A stretch of 21,654 nucleotides of DNA from CAJQQY01 sp964352225. GTDB taxonomy: Bacteria; Bacteroidota; Bacteroidia; Chitinophagales; Saprospiraceae. The stretch covers positions 1-21,654 of the forward strand of contig CAYGRM010000072.1 of assembly GCA_964352225.1 (NCBI GenBank), written 5' to 3'. How positions within the stretch are numbered: position 1 is the stretch's first letter; every line of letters begins with the position of its first letter. Made by a program: the position numbers and the translations under genes. Below the pieces are notes generated by a model. That model did not search any database. It saw only the letters and a program-made list of their open reading frames with translations, and was not told the origin of the DNA. Shown piece by piece: positions 7,862 through 15,464 of this stretch.

Positions 7862-7899
7862 TTTTGTGATATTTCTGTTATACTTCGATCTTATCTTTG
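7862..7899 (+). promoter_or_regulatory. Candidate Bacteroidota promoter for msrA
   Basis: TATCTTTG at 7892-7899 matches the Bacteroidota -7 consensus TAnnTTTG exactly. The nearest -33-like TTTTG is at 7862-7866, which leaves a spacer of about 25 bases, longer than the usual 19-21. Transcription would start near 7906, giving msrA a leader of about 90 bases that includes the hairpin at 7923-7978. Confidence 0.45.
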
Positions 7900-7922
7900 T
7901 AATATAATTATTTAAAATACTC

Positions 7923-7978
7923 GTAGCAGGACTTTCCAAAGACCCTACATAAATACTGGACTTGGAAAGTCGAGCTAC
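7923..7978. repeat. Long hairpin in the msrA leader, REP-like
   Basis: GTAGC-AG-GACTTTCCAA (7923-7939) pairs with TTGGAAAGTC-GA-GCTAC (7962-7978): stems of 10 and 5 bp separated by a 2x2 internal mismatch, with a 22-base loop. There is no T run after it, and it ends 17 bp before the msrA ATG, so it is not a terminator for msrA. It could be an mRNA leader structure or a dispersed palindromic (REP-like) element. Confidence 0.6.
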
Positions 7979-7995
7979 TAAAAATCATAATAAAT

Positions 7996-8676
7996 ATGAA
8001 ACAGTTAATAATCATTTCTATCCTTTCCATTTTTGCAACGATCGGTTGTAGTCAAAAAAATGGCGGATCTTCCAAAATGGATAATGCTAAAAATCCTAAA
8101 ATTGAGAATTATATCCAAGGCAAAAATTACGAAAAATACTCTGTAGCCACTTTTGCTGGCGGGTGTTTTTGGTGTACCGAAGCTTCCTTCGAAAGAATCA
8201 ATGGAGTCGTTGATGTGATCAGCGGTTACTCAGGTGGACGAACAGAACACCCAACTTATAAAGAAGTTTGCAGCGAAACAACTGGACATGCTGAAGCCAT
8301 TCAAATCTATTTTGATCCTGCGGTAGTTACTTTTGATAAATTATTAGATGTGTTTTTTGTAGCGCATGATCCTACTCAATTGAACCGGCAAGGCAATGAT
8401 ATTGGTGAGTCCTATCGCTCAGCTATTTTTTATCAAAATGAAAAACAAAAAGAACTGATTGATGTAAAAATCAAAGCATTGAACGAATCTACTTTCAATG
8501 GTAAGATTGTTACTGAAGTAAAAGCATTTGATGAGTTTTGGGTAGCGGAAGAGTATCATCAAAATTTTTATGAGATCAATCCTCGCCAGAGCTATGTGTA
8601 CAATGTGAGTCGTCCAAAAGTAGAGAAAGTGATGAAGACGTTTAAGGATATTTTAAAACCAAAATATTTAAAATGA
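7996..8676 (+). CDS. msrA: Peptide-methionine (S)-S-oxide reductase MsrA, lipoprotein
   Basis: Reduces the S epimer of methionine sulfoxide in proteins. 226 residues. The N terminus is a lipoprotein signal peptide with lipobox ATIGC (Cys18), so the enzyme is membrane-anchored outside the cytoplasm and repairs envelope proteins. The catalytic region is FAGGCFWCTEASFERINGV with nucleophile Cys57; then SGYSGGRTEHPTYKEVC, TTGHAEAIQIYFDP and YHQNFYEINP, all family hallmarks. Besides Cys57 it has Cys60 (GCFWC) and Cys91, but no C-terminal cysteine pair of the E. coli type, so recycling probably uses Cys60 or Cys91 with a thioredoxin-like partner. The next gene overlaps it by 4 bp (ATGA) and encodes a thioredoxin-fold protein, a plausible reductant. 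Confidence 0.95.
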   Translation: MKQLIIISILSIFATIGCSQKNGGSSKMDNAKNPKIENYIQGKNYEKYSVATFAGGCFWCTEASFERINGVVDVISGYSGGRTEHPTYKEVCSETTGHAEAIQIYFDPAVVTFDKLLDVFFVAHDPTQLNRQGNDIGESYRSAIFYQNEKQKELIDVKIKALNESTFNGKIVTEVKAFDEFWVAEEYHQNFYEINPRQSYVYNVSRPKVEKVMKTFKDILKPKYLK

Positions 8677-9749
8677 TTTTTTCAAAAATAAAAATTGGAG
8701 GATTACTTTTACTCAGCGGAATTTTATTATCATTTGCCTTAAAAGCTAATGATAACATGCAGGGTAAGACATTTACAAAAAATAATAACCAGCATGAGGA
8801 GCTCGGTAAAGTAACCTGGGAACGAGATTTTGAAATAGGATTGGCAAAATCAAAAGCCGAAAATAAACCCGTTTTTTTACTCTTTCAAGAAGTACCTGGT
8901 TGTTCCACATGTCGAAATTATGGAAATAATGTGTTGAGTCATCCGCAAATCGTAGAAGCGATTGAAACCTTATTTATTCCCGTCGCCATTTTTAATAATA
9001 AAGGTGGAAAGGATGCAGCGGTTTTGAAAATGTATGGCGAACCTTCTTGGAATAATCCTGTGGTGAGAATCGTTGATGCGGAAAAGAAAAATATCGTCAA
9101 TCGAGTGAGTGGAAATTACTCCGCTTTGGGAATTGTGCATGCGATGGTTTTTGCTTTACAAAAGCAAGAGCAAGAAATTCCGACTTATCTAAATTTACTC
9201 AAACAAAGTTTAGAAGCAGAAGTGAGTGGAACAGAGACCGCAACTTTTTCGATGTATTGTTTTTGGACTGGCGAGAAAAAATTAGGAAGTGTAGATGGTG
9301 TTTTAGAAACTCAACCTGGCTTTATGGATGGTCAAGAAGTAGTAGAAGTGAAGTATAATCCAGTTTTGATTTCCTATGAAAATTTAGTGGAAGAGGCCAA
9401 GCAGGCAAAATGTGCAAGTCATGTTTATACTGAAAATCAAAATCAAACTTCGGTTGCTCAAAAGGTAGTTGGTCAGAATTCCGCTTCGCAAAAATCAAAG
9501 TTTAGATTAGACAAAGAGCCTAAGTATTATTTGTCAAAATCAGTTTATCGATTTATTCCAATGACTCAATTGCAAGCGACAAAAGTTAATGTCAAAATTG
9601 GAAATAGACAATCACCTGATGAATATCTTTCTCCTCGACAATTAGAACTTTTGAAAGTTATCAAAAATAATCCTAAGGGAAAATGGAAGAGTGCGATCAA
9701 TGTTGACCTGATGGAAGCTTGGGAAAAAGTGGAAAAAAGGAAAGCTTAA
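8673..9749 (+). CDS. Exported thioredoxin-fold protein with MsrA-like region
   Basis: 358 residues. The N-terminal hydrophobic segment (about 8-22) is a signal peptide or anchor. A thioredoxin-like domain spans about 46-165, with VPGCSTC at 74-80 giving a CxxC site at Cys77/Cys80 and a likely cis-proline at NNP (Pro129). This motif recalls the VPGUxT thioredoxin-like (seleno)protein family as I remember it; here the position is a normal cysteine. A second region at about 189-240 reads like a shortened MsrA: YCFWTGEKKLGSVDGVLETQ parallels GCFWCTEASFERINGVVDVI of the neighbour, and VVEVKYNPVLISYENLVEEA parallels its FDP-VVTFDKLLDVF segment, but the PTYKEVC...TGHAE block between them is absent. 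Cys196 lines up with the MsrA nucleophile. The tail (about 275-330) has FIPMTQLQATKVN and YLSPRQ. Overlaps msrA by 4 bp, so they are translationally coupled. Probable role: electron donor or partner of MsrA in the periplasm. Confidence 0.8.
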   Translation: MIFSKIKIGGLLLLSGILLSFALKANDNMQGKTFTKNNNQHEELGKVTWERDFEIGLAKSKAENKPVFLLFQEVPGCSTCRNYGNNVLSHPQIVEAIETLFIPVAIFNNKGGKDAAVLKMYGEPSWNNPVVRIVDAEKKNIVNRVSGNYSALGIVHAMVFALQKQEQEIPTYLNLLKQSLEAEVSGTETATFSMYCFWTGEKKLGSVDGVLETQPGFMDGQEVVEVKYNPVLISYENLVEEAKQAKCASHVYTENQNQTSVAQKVVGQNSASQKSKFRLDKEPKYYLSKSVYRFIPMTQLQATKVNVKIGNRQSPDEYLSPRQLELLKVIKNNPKGKWKSAINVDLMEAWEKVEKRKA

Positions 9750-9782
9750 AAATATAGTAATTATAATGTTTATGTAAGGTTT

Positions 9783-9820
9783 AGTCCTTCCAAGATTTAA
9801 TTTTTGGGAGGACTTTTTTT
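9783..9820 (+). terminator. Rho-independent terminator after the msrA operon
   Basis: AGTCCTTCCAA (9783-9793) pairs with TTGGGAGGACT (9804-9814) with one G-T wobble, followed by a run of T to 9820. It ends the msrA/thioredoxin transcript, 34 bp after the stop. Confidence 0.85.
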
Positions 9821-9920
9821 ATGATAAAAAAAGGGTTATTGATAAAATAGTGAATAAATATTATTCATTTTATATGTAGTATTTACTTAAATTTGGTTTT
9901 AAATTTTTCATTTTTTTTAC

Positions 9921-9956
9921 TTTGGTTAACTGGAGAATAGTTAAAATAAATCTTTG
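9921..9956 (+). promoter_or_regulatory. Tentative promoter of the carotenoid cluster
   Basis: TTTG at 9921-9924 and AATCTTTG at 9949-9956 resemble the Bacteroidota -33 and -7 elements, but the -7 box has A instead of the first T and the spacer is about 24 bases. The location between a terminator and crtI is right. Weak support. Confidence 0.3.
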
Positions 9957-10017
9957 ATTTGTTCGATCTTTCGCTATGTTGACTAAACAAAAATTGAATC
10001 ATTCTGTTACTTTTATT

Positions 10018-11550
10018 ATGAAAAAATCAACCGCACATATCATAGGTTCAGGGTTTGCTGGATTAGCAACTGCAGCCAGCTTAGCTCAAAAAGGAGTGGA
10101 TGTTACCATTTTTGAAAAGAACCAAACTATCGGAGGACGAGCTCGACAATTCCAAGAAAAGGGATTCACCTTTGATATGGGACCGAGTTGGTATTGGATG
10201 CCAGACGTTTTTGAAAACTTTTTCAATCGTTTCGGAAAGTCAGCTTCGGATTATTACGAGCTAAAAAAATTAGATCCAGGGTTTACCATCTTTTTCGAAA
10301 ATGATCAACGGATGGATGTTCCTGCTGAGCTTTCAGGTATTTACGAGATGTTCGAAAATTTAGAGAAAGGAAGTGCAGATAAGCTCCGAAAATTTCTCAA
10401 AGAAGGAGAGTATAAATATGAGGTAGGGGTTAAAGATTTAGTGTATCGACCAAATCTTTCCTTCACCGAAATTCTTGACCCACGATTAGCCTTGGCTTCA
10501 CTAAAGTTAGATGTGTTTAAGCCATTCGATAAATATGTAGCGAAATACTTCAAGCATCCATTTTTACGAAAATTAATGGAGTTTCCTATTTTATTTTTAG
10601 GTGCGATGCCCGAAGATACTCCAGCTTTATACAGCTTGATGAACTATTCTGCCCTGACCGATGGGACGTGGTATCCGATGGGTGGTATGCACGAAATAGT
10701 TAAAGCCATGGAATCTGTTGCGCTCGAACAAGGAGTAAAATTCCAAACAGATGCAGAGGTGGAAAAGATTATTGTCGAAAAGAAAAATGCCAAAGGTCTT
10801 CTAATCAAAGGAAAAGAATATCGAGCAGATGTGACGATTGCTTCGGCTGATTATCATCATGTTGATCAATTTTTATTGGAAAAAGAGCATAGACAATATT
10901 CTCCAAAATACTGGGATGAAAGACACTTGGCTCCTTCTTCATTGATTTTTTATCTAGGAATTAACAAGACTATTCCTAAGCTAAATCATCATAATTTATT
11001 TTTTGATACTGACTTTGATGAACATGCTAGGTCGATTTATAAAAATCCGTCGTATCCTGATGATCCACTTTTTTATGTATGTTGTCCTTCCAAAACAGAT
11101 GATTCGGTAGCACCTATTGGAAATGAAAATATTTTTATCCTTATCCCAATTGCGGTAGATTTAGAAGATAATGAAGACTTACGTCAGGTGTACTTTGATA
11201 AAGTGATGACTCGATTAGAGAAAACTACCGAAACCAATATCCGTGAGCACATTATTTATCAAAAAAGTTATTCTGTCAAAGATTTCAAAAAAGACTATCA
11301 TTCCTTTAAGGGAAATGCATACGGTTTAGCCAATACTTTATTCCAAACTGCGATTTTCAAACCTAAAATGAAGAGTAAAAAGGTGGATAATTTATATTAT
11401 GCAGGACAATTGACCACTCCTGGACCAGGGGTTCCACCATCTTTAATTTCAGGAATGGTAGCAGCAGACTTGGTGGGGAAAAAAGTATTTAATTTGGAAA
11501 AAAATTATATCAAAAATACACAAGATGATTTAGATAAAATCTCGATCTAA
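10018..11550 (+). CDS. crtI: CrtI-type phytoene desaturase
   Basis: FAD-dependent membrane-associated enzyme that desaturates phytoene towards lycopene. From ATG 10018 the protein is 510 residues, normal for CrtI, and starts MKKSTAHIIGSGFAG; the upstream ATG at 9976 adds 14 residues of unlikely sequence before the dinucleotide-binding fold. Motifs: Rossmann GSGFAGLATAASLA at 10-23 with FEK at 32-34, TIGGRARQF at 37-45, FDMGPSWYWMP at 52-62, and the C-terminal FAD/carotenoid signature YYAGQLTTPGPGVPPSLISG near 460-480. Followed after 79 bp by crtB and then crtZ, so desaturation of phytoene in a C40 pathway is well supported over CrtN/CrtD-type roles, although exact specificity cannot be read. 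Confidence 0.93.
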   Translation: MKKSTAHIIGSGFAGLATAASLAQKGVDVTIFEKNQTIGGRARQFQEKGFTFDMGPSWYWMPDVFENFFNRFGKSASDYYELKKLDPGFTIFFENDQRMDVPAELSGIYEMFENLEKGSADKLRKFLKEGEYKYEVGVKDLVYRPNLSFTEILDPRLALASLKLDVFKPFDKYVAKYFKHPFLRKLMEFPILFLGAMPEDTPALYSLMNYSALTDGTWYPMGGMHEIVKAMESVALEQGVKFQTDAEVEKIIVEKKNAKGLLIKGKEYRADVTIASADYHHVDQFLLEKEHRQYSPKYWDERHLAPSSLIFYLGINKTIPKLNHHNLFFDTDFDEHARSIYKNPSYPDDPLFYVCCPSKTDDSVAPIGNENIFILIPIAVDLEDNEDLRQVYFDKVMTRLEKTTETNIREHIIYQKSYSVKDFKKDYHSFKGNAYGLANTLFQTAIFKPKMKSKKVDNLYYAGQLTTPGPGVPPSLISGMVAADLVGKKVFNLEKNYIKNTQDDLDKISI

Positions 11551-11629
11551 ATCGTTTATAAAAAAACTATTTTAAAATCCGAAGACTTAAATTTTTCGTA
11601 CGTTTCAACAAACAAGTAATTAACTGATT

Positions 11630-12466
11630 ATGAAGGAATTATATGACACTCTGTCCCGTAATATCAGCAAGTCGACTACTCGATTATACAGCACTAGTTT
11701 TTCTATGGGAATTATGATGCTGAGCAAAAAAATTCATTCACCTATTTATGCTATTTATGGTTTTGTAAGATTAGCTGACGAAATTGTTGATAGTTTTCAT
11801 GATTTTGATAAAGCTAAAATGTTGACGGAATTTCGCCAGCAAACTTATCAAGCGATTGATGAAAAGATTAGTCTAAATCCTATTCTCAATAGTTTTCAAG
11901 AAGTAGTGAATAAGTACAATATTGAACAAGAGTTGATCGATACTTTCCTTGATTCGATGGAAATGGATTTGCATAAGAATTTTCATGATACATCTTCCTA
12001 CGAAAAATATATTTTAGGTTCTGCGGAGGTAGTTGGATTGATGTGTCTTCGAGTTTTTACGGATGGAGATGAAGAGCAATATCAACACCTCAAACCTTCT
12101 GCGATGCGACTAGGAGCAGCTTTTCAAAAAGTAAATTTCCTTCGAGATATTCAAGCTGATTTTGATGTAATGGGACGAACGTATTTTCCTGGAGTTAATT
12201 TTGAGAATTTTAATCAAAATCAAAAACTAGAAATCGAAAAAGATATTCGAGCTGATTTCGATGCAGCTTTGGTGGGCATCAAACAATTACCGAAAAGTTC
12301 ACGACTAGGAGTTTATGCTGCCTATCGATACTATATCGCACTATTCCAAAAAATCACGATGTTGACGCCTCAGCGAATCATGCATGAAAGAATTCGGATT
12401 TCTAATCCAAGAAAAATTTGGTTGACTTGTAGATGTTATTTAAAATTGCAACTTAATTTATTGTAA
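11630..12466 (+). CDS. crtB: Phytoene synthase CrtB
   Basis: Joins two geranylgeranyl diphosphates head-to-head to make phytoene. 278 residues, normal for bacterial CrtB. It has TRLYSTSFSMGI at about 17-28, the first aspartate-rich motif DEIVD at 50-54 and the second, DIQAD, at 173-177, within VNFLRDIQADFDVMGRTYFP. These bind magnesium-diphosphate. The order crtI-crtB-crtZ on one strand supports the carotenoid role rather than squalene synthesis. The C terminus ends soon after RIRISNPRKIW, as usual. The substrate-supplying GGPP synthase is not in the window. Confidence 0.94.
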   Translation: MKELYDTLSRNISKSTTRLYSTSFSMGIMMLSKKIHSPIYAIYGFVRLADEIVDSFHDFDKAKMLTEFRQQTYQAIDEKISLNPILNSFQEVVNKYNIEQELIDTFLDSMEMDLHKNFHDTSSYEKYILGSAEVVGLMCLRVFTDGDEEQYQHLKPSAMRLGAAFQKVNFLRDIQADFDVMGRTYFPGVNFENFNQNQKLEIEKDIRADFDAALVGIKQLPKSSRLGVYAAYRYYIALFQKITMLTPQRIMHERIRISNPRKIWLTCRCYLKLQLNLL

Positions 12467-12509
12467 CTGGGAACTTAATCAACCAATAACTTTTAAAAAA
12501 AACTAAAAA

Positions 12510-13004
12510 ATGATATTTATCGGCTTCCTAATTTTAATAGCAACATTCTTAGTTATGGAAGGCATTACTTGGTGTACTCATAAATATGTGATGCATGGAT
12601 TCCTATGGTATCTTCATGCAGATCATCACGAACCTAAGTATCCTCATGTTTTTGAAAAGAATGATTTGTTCTTCGTCATTTTTGCGATACCAAGTATTGC
12701 TTTAATCTATTATGGATCTCAGGTAGAAGGTTTTGATCCGAGAATGTGGATTGGATTTGGAATCATGGCATATGGTGCAGCCTACTTTTTTGTCCATGAT
12801 ATTTTTATTCACCAACGATTTAAGATTTTTAGAAATACAGATAGTGCTTATTTTAAAGGCCTAAGAAAAGGACACAAAGTTCATCATAAACATCTTGGAA
12901 AAGAAGATGGTGAATGTTTCGGAATGTTGTGGGTTCCAATGAAATATTTCAAGGAAGCTGCCGCTGTAAAACATAAGACAAAAAACAAAAGGGTTAATGC
13001 ATAG
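12510..13004 (+). CDS. crtZ: Beta-carotene hydroxylase CrtZ
   Basis: Non-haem di-iron membrane hydroxylase that adds 3-hydroxyl groups to beta-ionone rings (beta-carotene to zeaxanthin). 164 residues. The histidine clusters of the fatty-acid-hydroxylase superfamily are complete: HKYVMH (24-29), HADHH (36-40), HDIFIHQRF (96-104) and HKVHHKH (122-128), followed by GKEDGECFGMLWVP, a typical CrtZ ending. Hydrophobic segments at about 2-18, 53-68 and 80-95. Lies 43 bp after crtB. Its presence implies the host makes cyclic carotenoids, so a lycopene cyclase must be encoded elsewhere. A 7-bp hairpin (12994-13014) overlaps the stop codon. Confidence 0.93.
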   Translation: MIFIGFLILIATFLVMEGITWCTHKYVMHGFLWYLHADHHEPKYPHVFEKNDLFFVIFAIPSIALIYYGSQVEGFDPRMWIGFGIMAYGAAYFFVHDIFIHQRFKIFRNTDSAYFKGLRKGHKVHHKHLGKEDGECFGMLWVPMKYFKEAAAVKHKTKNKRVNA

Positions 13005-13030
13005 GAGGCATTAATCTCTAAAGTTTTAAT

Positions 13031-13064
13031 GGACTATTCATTTAAATATGAATAGTCCTTTTTT
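13031..13064 (+). terminator. Rho-independent terminator closing the crt cluster
   Basis: GGACTATTCAT (13031-13041) pairs perfectly with ATGAATAGTCC (13048-13058) around a 6-base loop, followed by TTTTTT. It ends the crtI-crtB-crtZ transcript and touches the 3' end of the convergent minus-strand gene. On the minus strand no good T run follows, so it mainly serves the plus strand. Confidence 0.88.
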
Positions 13065-13569
13065 ATTTTAGTGTTCCATCTCGATTGTATAACAATTCAT
13101 TTACAAGTTTTCCATTTTTGAAATTTGCTTCTCTGGCTAGTTGTCCATTATTGTACCATCGCAGTAATTTTATTGGATTTCCATCTGCATAATTTTCTTC
13201 AATATATTTGCTGCCATCGTCAAACCACATGCGATGCATTCCATCTGAAACACCAGCTTTAAAACGAAAATCTCTTTCCAATAAACCATTTTCATAGGTG
13301 GCAATGAGTTGAACTAGTTTTCCATCTTCCATTTTATAGGCATAATAACTTACTCCTTGAGTAACATGTTTGATTGCGCAACCGGTGTATTTTTTCTTTT
13401 TAAAAAAATAAGTTTTAGTACTTTCTTTAATACCTCCTTCGAAGGTTAAATCATCATATTGGAATTTGCAGTTTTTCAAATCATCAGCTGGATAATTTAA
13501 AATTTCAACTTGTCCAATTATTTGATTCAATAGAGAGGAAACAAAAAACAATACAATTACATTTTTCAT
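13063..13569 (-). CDS. Secreted MORN_2/YwqK-like repeat protein
   Basis: From the ATG whose first base is 13569 the protein has 168 residues and opens with a signal peptide (MKNVIVLFFVSSLLNQIIGQ); a longer frame to 13599 adds 10 residues ahead of it. After an N-terminal region with two cysteines come several short repeats of the MORN_2 type: YENGLLERDFRFKAGVSDG, MWFDDGSKYIEENYADGNP, WYNNGQLAREANFKNGKL. Such proteins are often labelled toxin-antitoxin system YwqK family antitoxin, but no toxin partner is adjacent and a secreted location argues against that role. Function unknown. Divergent from the small membrane protein, with 49 bp between starts. Confidence 0.75.
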   Translation of the reverse strand: MKNVIVLFFVSSLLNQIIGQVEILNYPADDLKNCKFQYDDLTFEGGIKESTKTYFFKKKKYTGCAIKHVTQGVSYYAYKMEDGKLVQLIATYENGLLERDFRFKAGVSDGMHRMWFDDGSKYIEENYADGNPIKLLRWYNNGQLAREANFKNGKLVNELLYNRDGTLK

Positions 13570-13618
13570 AAAATAGCTTTTTTCTAAAATTAGAATCAAA
13601 ATTTGATATTTTTAGGAA

Positions 13619-13834
13619 ATGAAACAAAACGAATCCTTCATGAAAAATAAAAATGGTTTCCTTTGGGCTGCAGCTTTTCTATTTCTTCTTTTCTTGACAC
13701 AAGATTATCTTTTTACTACTTGGGAAAAAGGAACATCATTTTTAGGTTTTCCTAATTGGTTAGGTTGGTTTATGCTGATTCATTTTTTATTTATCGTCGT
13801 ATTTTATTTTTTCTCCAAGAGATATTGGAAATGA
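13619..13834 (+). CDS. Small membrane protein, DUF3311-like
   Basis: 71 residues with two hydrophobic segments, about 14-30 and 47-65, ending in basic KRYWK. The second half (FLGFPNWLGWFMLIHFLFIV) resembles DUF3311 proteins, which commonly sit directly before sodium:solute symporter genes, as here. The ATG at 13619 is used; ATG at 13640 is an alternative just before the first membrane span. Possibly a small accessory subunit of the transporter (inference from family context). AGGA precedes the ATG but is too close to be a good ribosome site. Confidence 0.7.
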   Translation: MKQNESFMKNKNGFLWAAAFLFLLFLTQDYLFTTWEKGTSFLGFPNWLGWFMLIHFLFIVVFYFFSKRYWK

Positions 13835-13842
13835 AGTTAAGC

Positions 13843-13867
13843 AATTTGATTTTTTAAAAATCAAATT
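13843..13867. repeat. A/T-rich inverted repeat between small ORF and symporter
   Basis: AATTTGATTTTT and AAAAATCAAATT are exact reverse complements around a single central base. It starts 9 bp after the DUF3311-like stop. It is too A/T-rich to be a strong terminator and may be a processing or regulatory site. Confidence 0.45.
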
Positions 13868-13896
13868 TAACGACTAAATAACACGTCACCTATACG

Positions 13897-13953
13897 ATGA
13901 AAAAAATCACAACTAGAAACCATCGTTCAACGTCAAACCAAATTAATAAATGA
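13897..13953 (+). other. Possible 18-codon leader ORF overlapping the symporter start
   Basis: ATG at 13897 opens an 18-codon frame (MKKITTRNHRSTSNQINK) that stops with TGA at 13951-13953, overlapping the symporter ATG at 13950 in an ATGA arrangement. The peptide is strongly basic. There is no family evidence; the overlap may be chance. Confidence 0.2.
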
Positions 13954-15386
13954 TCTACGCAATCCTTATCGGCTATATTGCCATCGTTTTTTTAGGAAGT
14001 CTTCGCGGTGTGAAACAAGACGCTACAACTCCCGAGGGATACTTTTTAGCTAATCGGAATTTAGGAACGATAGCATTGTTTTTCACTATTCTTGCGACCA
14101 ATTTTAGTGCATTTTATTTTTTAGGATTTGCAGGAGCAGGTTATCGAATTGGCTATGCTCATTATGTAGTGATGGCATTTGGGACAGGTTTTGCTTGCTT
14201 GTCATTTTTTCTTTTAGGCACTAAAATTTGGCGACTCGGAAAAGAAAAAGGGTATATCACACCAGCCGAATTGATTCGAGATCAAACGGGAAGTCCGATG
14301 CTCGGTTATCTTTATTCGAGTATTATGTTACTGTTTACTTTTCCTTATTTGGCTTTACAAATTATTGGCTCGGGGTATATTCTAGAAGCAATCACTAAAG
14401 GGCAAATTCCCTATTTTTGGGGAGCTACTTTTTTGACTTTTTTCACTATTGCCTATGTTTGGATTGGAGGAATGAAGAGTGTCGCGAAGACAGATTTAAA
14501 GCAAGGTCTGCTCGCTATTATTTTGATGTTCGCAGCGGTGATTGTGGTGAGTAATAGTTTGGGTGGTCTGACTTTGGCAAACGAAAAAGTATTTGAAATG
14601 CAACCAGAACTATTTTCGAGAGAAGGAATGGGTAATGCTTATCCTCCTCAAAAATGGTTTAGCATGTTGATTTTTTGGATGTTTTGCATTCCGATGTTTC
14701 CACAGATTTTCATGCGATTTTATATTGCGAAAGATTTACCCACTTTGAAGAAATCAGCACTTCTTTATGGTTTGATTCCTCTTTTTATTTCTATTCTTCC
14801 GGTGATAATTGGTGTTTTGGGACATTTGACATTTCCAGATTTGATGAGTTTAGAACCTAGTTTGATGAAAAAAGAAACGGATCAGATCTTACCAAAAATG
14901 TTAGTTGAGCATAGTTCAGATTGGTTTGCAGCATTGGTCATGACTGGTGCATTGGCTGCTTTTATGTCTACGTTAGATTCTCAATTATTAGCCTTGAGCA
15001 CGATGGTGACGCGTGATTTTATTTTACCTTTTCGGAAAAAAATAGACTTGTCGCAACAGGTTTTTATTGGCAGAATTTGGGTAGTAATTCTAGCTTTTAT
15101 TGGTTTAGTGATTGCGGCGCAGCCATTTGCTACTATTTATGATATGGGAAAATTAGCGTTTAGTGGATTAGCAGTTTTATTTCCGGTGACTTTGTCGGTC
15201 TTGCGTTGGGGAGGTGTGAATGTGAAATTTGCGATAGTTTCAATTATTGTAGGAGTATTGTTATTACTAGGTTTTTATTATGAAAAAATATCGAACGAGT
15301 GGTTATTTGGATTTGAAAGTTCGATGGTTGTCTTGGCAGTTTGTTTTGTCATTGTATTATTTGGAAATTTTTTTAGAAAAAAATAG
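13950..15386 (+). CDS. Sodium:solute symporter family transporter
   Basis: Secondary transporter of the SSS family (LeuT fold), using a sodium gradient to import an unidentified solute across the inner membrane. 478 residues with about a dozen hydrophobic segments from residue 2 to the end. Recognisable family stretches: PEGYFLANRNLG (about 28-39), ATNFSAFYFLGFAGAGYRIG (49-68), ITPAELIRDQTGSP, YVWIGGMKSVAKTDLKQG (central TDxxQ region), and TGALAAFMSTLDSQLLALST, the conserved stretch before the late membrane spans. ATG at 13950 fits the usual N terminus. The preceding DUF3311-like gene is a common companion. Substrate cannot be inferred (organic acids, sugars and amino acids are all possible). 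Confidence 0.92.
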   Translation: MIYAILIGYIAIVFLGSLRGVKQDATTPEGYFLANRNLGTIALFFTILATNFSAFYFLGFAGAGYRIGYAHYVVMAFGTGFACLSFFLLGTKIWRLGKEKGYITPAELIRDQTGSPMLGYLYSSIMLLFTFPYLALQIIGSGYILEAITKGQIPYFWGATFLTFFTIAYVWIGGMKSVAKTDLKQGLLAIILMFAAVIVVSNSLGGLTLANEKVFEMQPELFSREGMGNAYPPQKWFSMLIFWMFCIPMFPQIFMRFYIAKDLPTLKKSALLYGLIPLFISILPVIIGVLGHLTFPDLMSLEPSLMKKETDQILPKMLVEHSSDWFAALVMTGALAAFMSTLDSQLLALSTMVTRDFILPFRKKIDLSQQVFIGRIWVVILAFIGLVIAAQPFATIYDMGKLAFSGLAVLFPVTLSVLRWGGVNVKFAIVSIIVGVLLLLGFYYEKISNEWLFGFESSMVVLAVCFVIVLFGNFFRKK

Positions 15387-15408
15387 TATCTAGTGAAGAG
15401 TTCCATTC

Positions 15409-15464
15409 GTCTAAAAAATAGACATGTTTATTCATAAATGCTTAATTTTGAGCTACTTATGAAT
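15409..15464 (+). promoter_or_regulatory. Hairpins and -7-like box upstream of cvpA
   Basis: The 201-bp space 15387-15587 holds a small hairpin GTCTA (15409-15413)/TAGAC (15419-15423), and a second inverted repeat ATTCATAA (15430-15437)/TTATGAAT (15457-15464). The inner part of the second can also pair GCT with AGC, leaving TAATTTTG (15443-15450) as the loop. That octamer matches the Bacteroidota -7 consensus TAnnTTTG, but no -33 element was seen. Candidate promoter with overlapping operator-like symmetry. Confidence 0.3.

Noticed and set aside
8892..8912. Selenocysteine at the VPGxST site
   Set aside because: The codon encodes cysteine (TGT), not an in-frame TGA, so this copy is not a selenoprotein.
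13063..13569. Antitoxin of a toxin-antitoxin system (YwqK label)
   Set aside because: The protein has a signal peptide and no adjacent toxin gene; the label would rest only on MORN_2 repeats.
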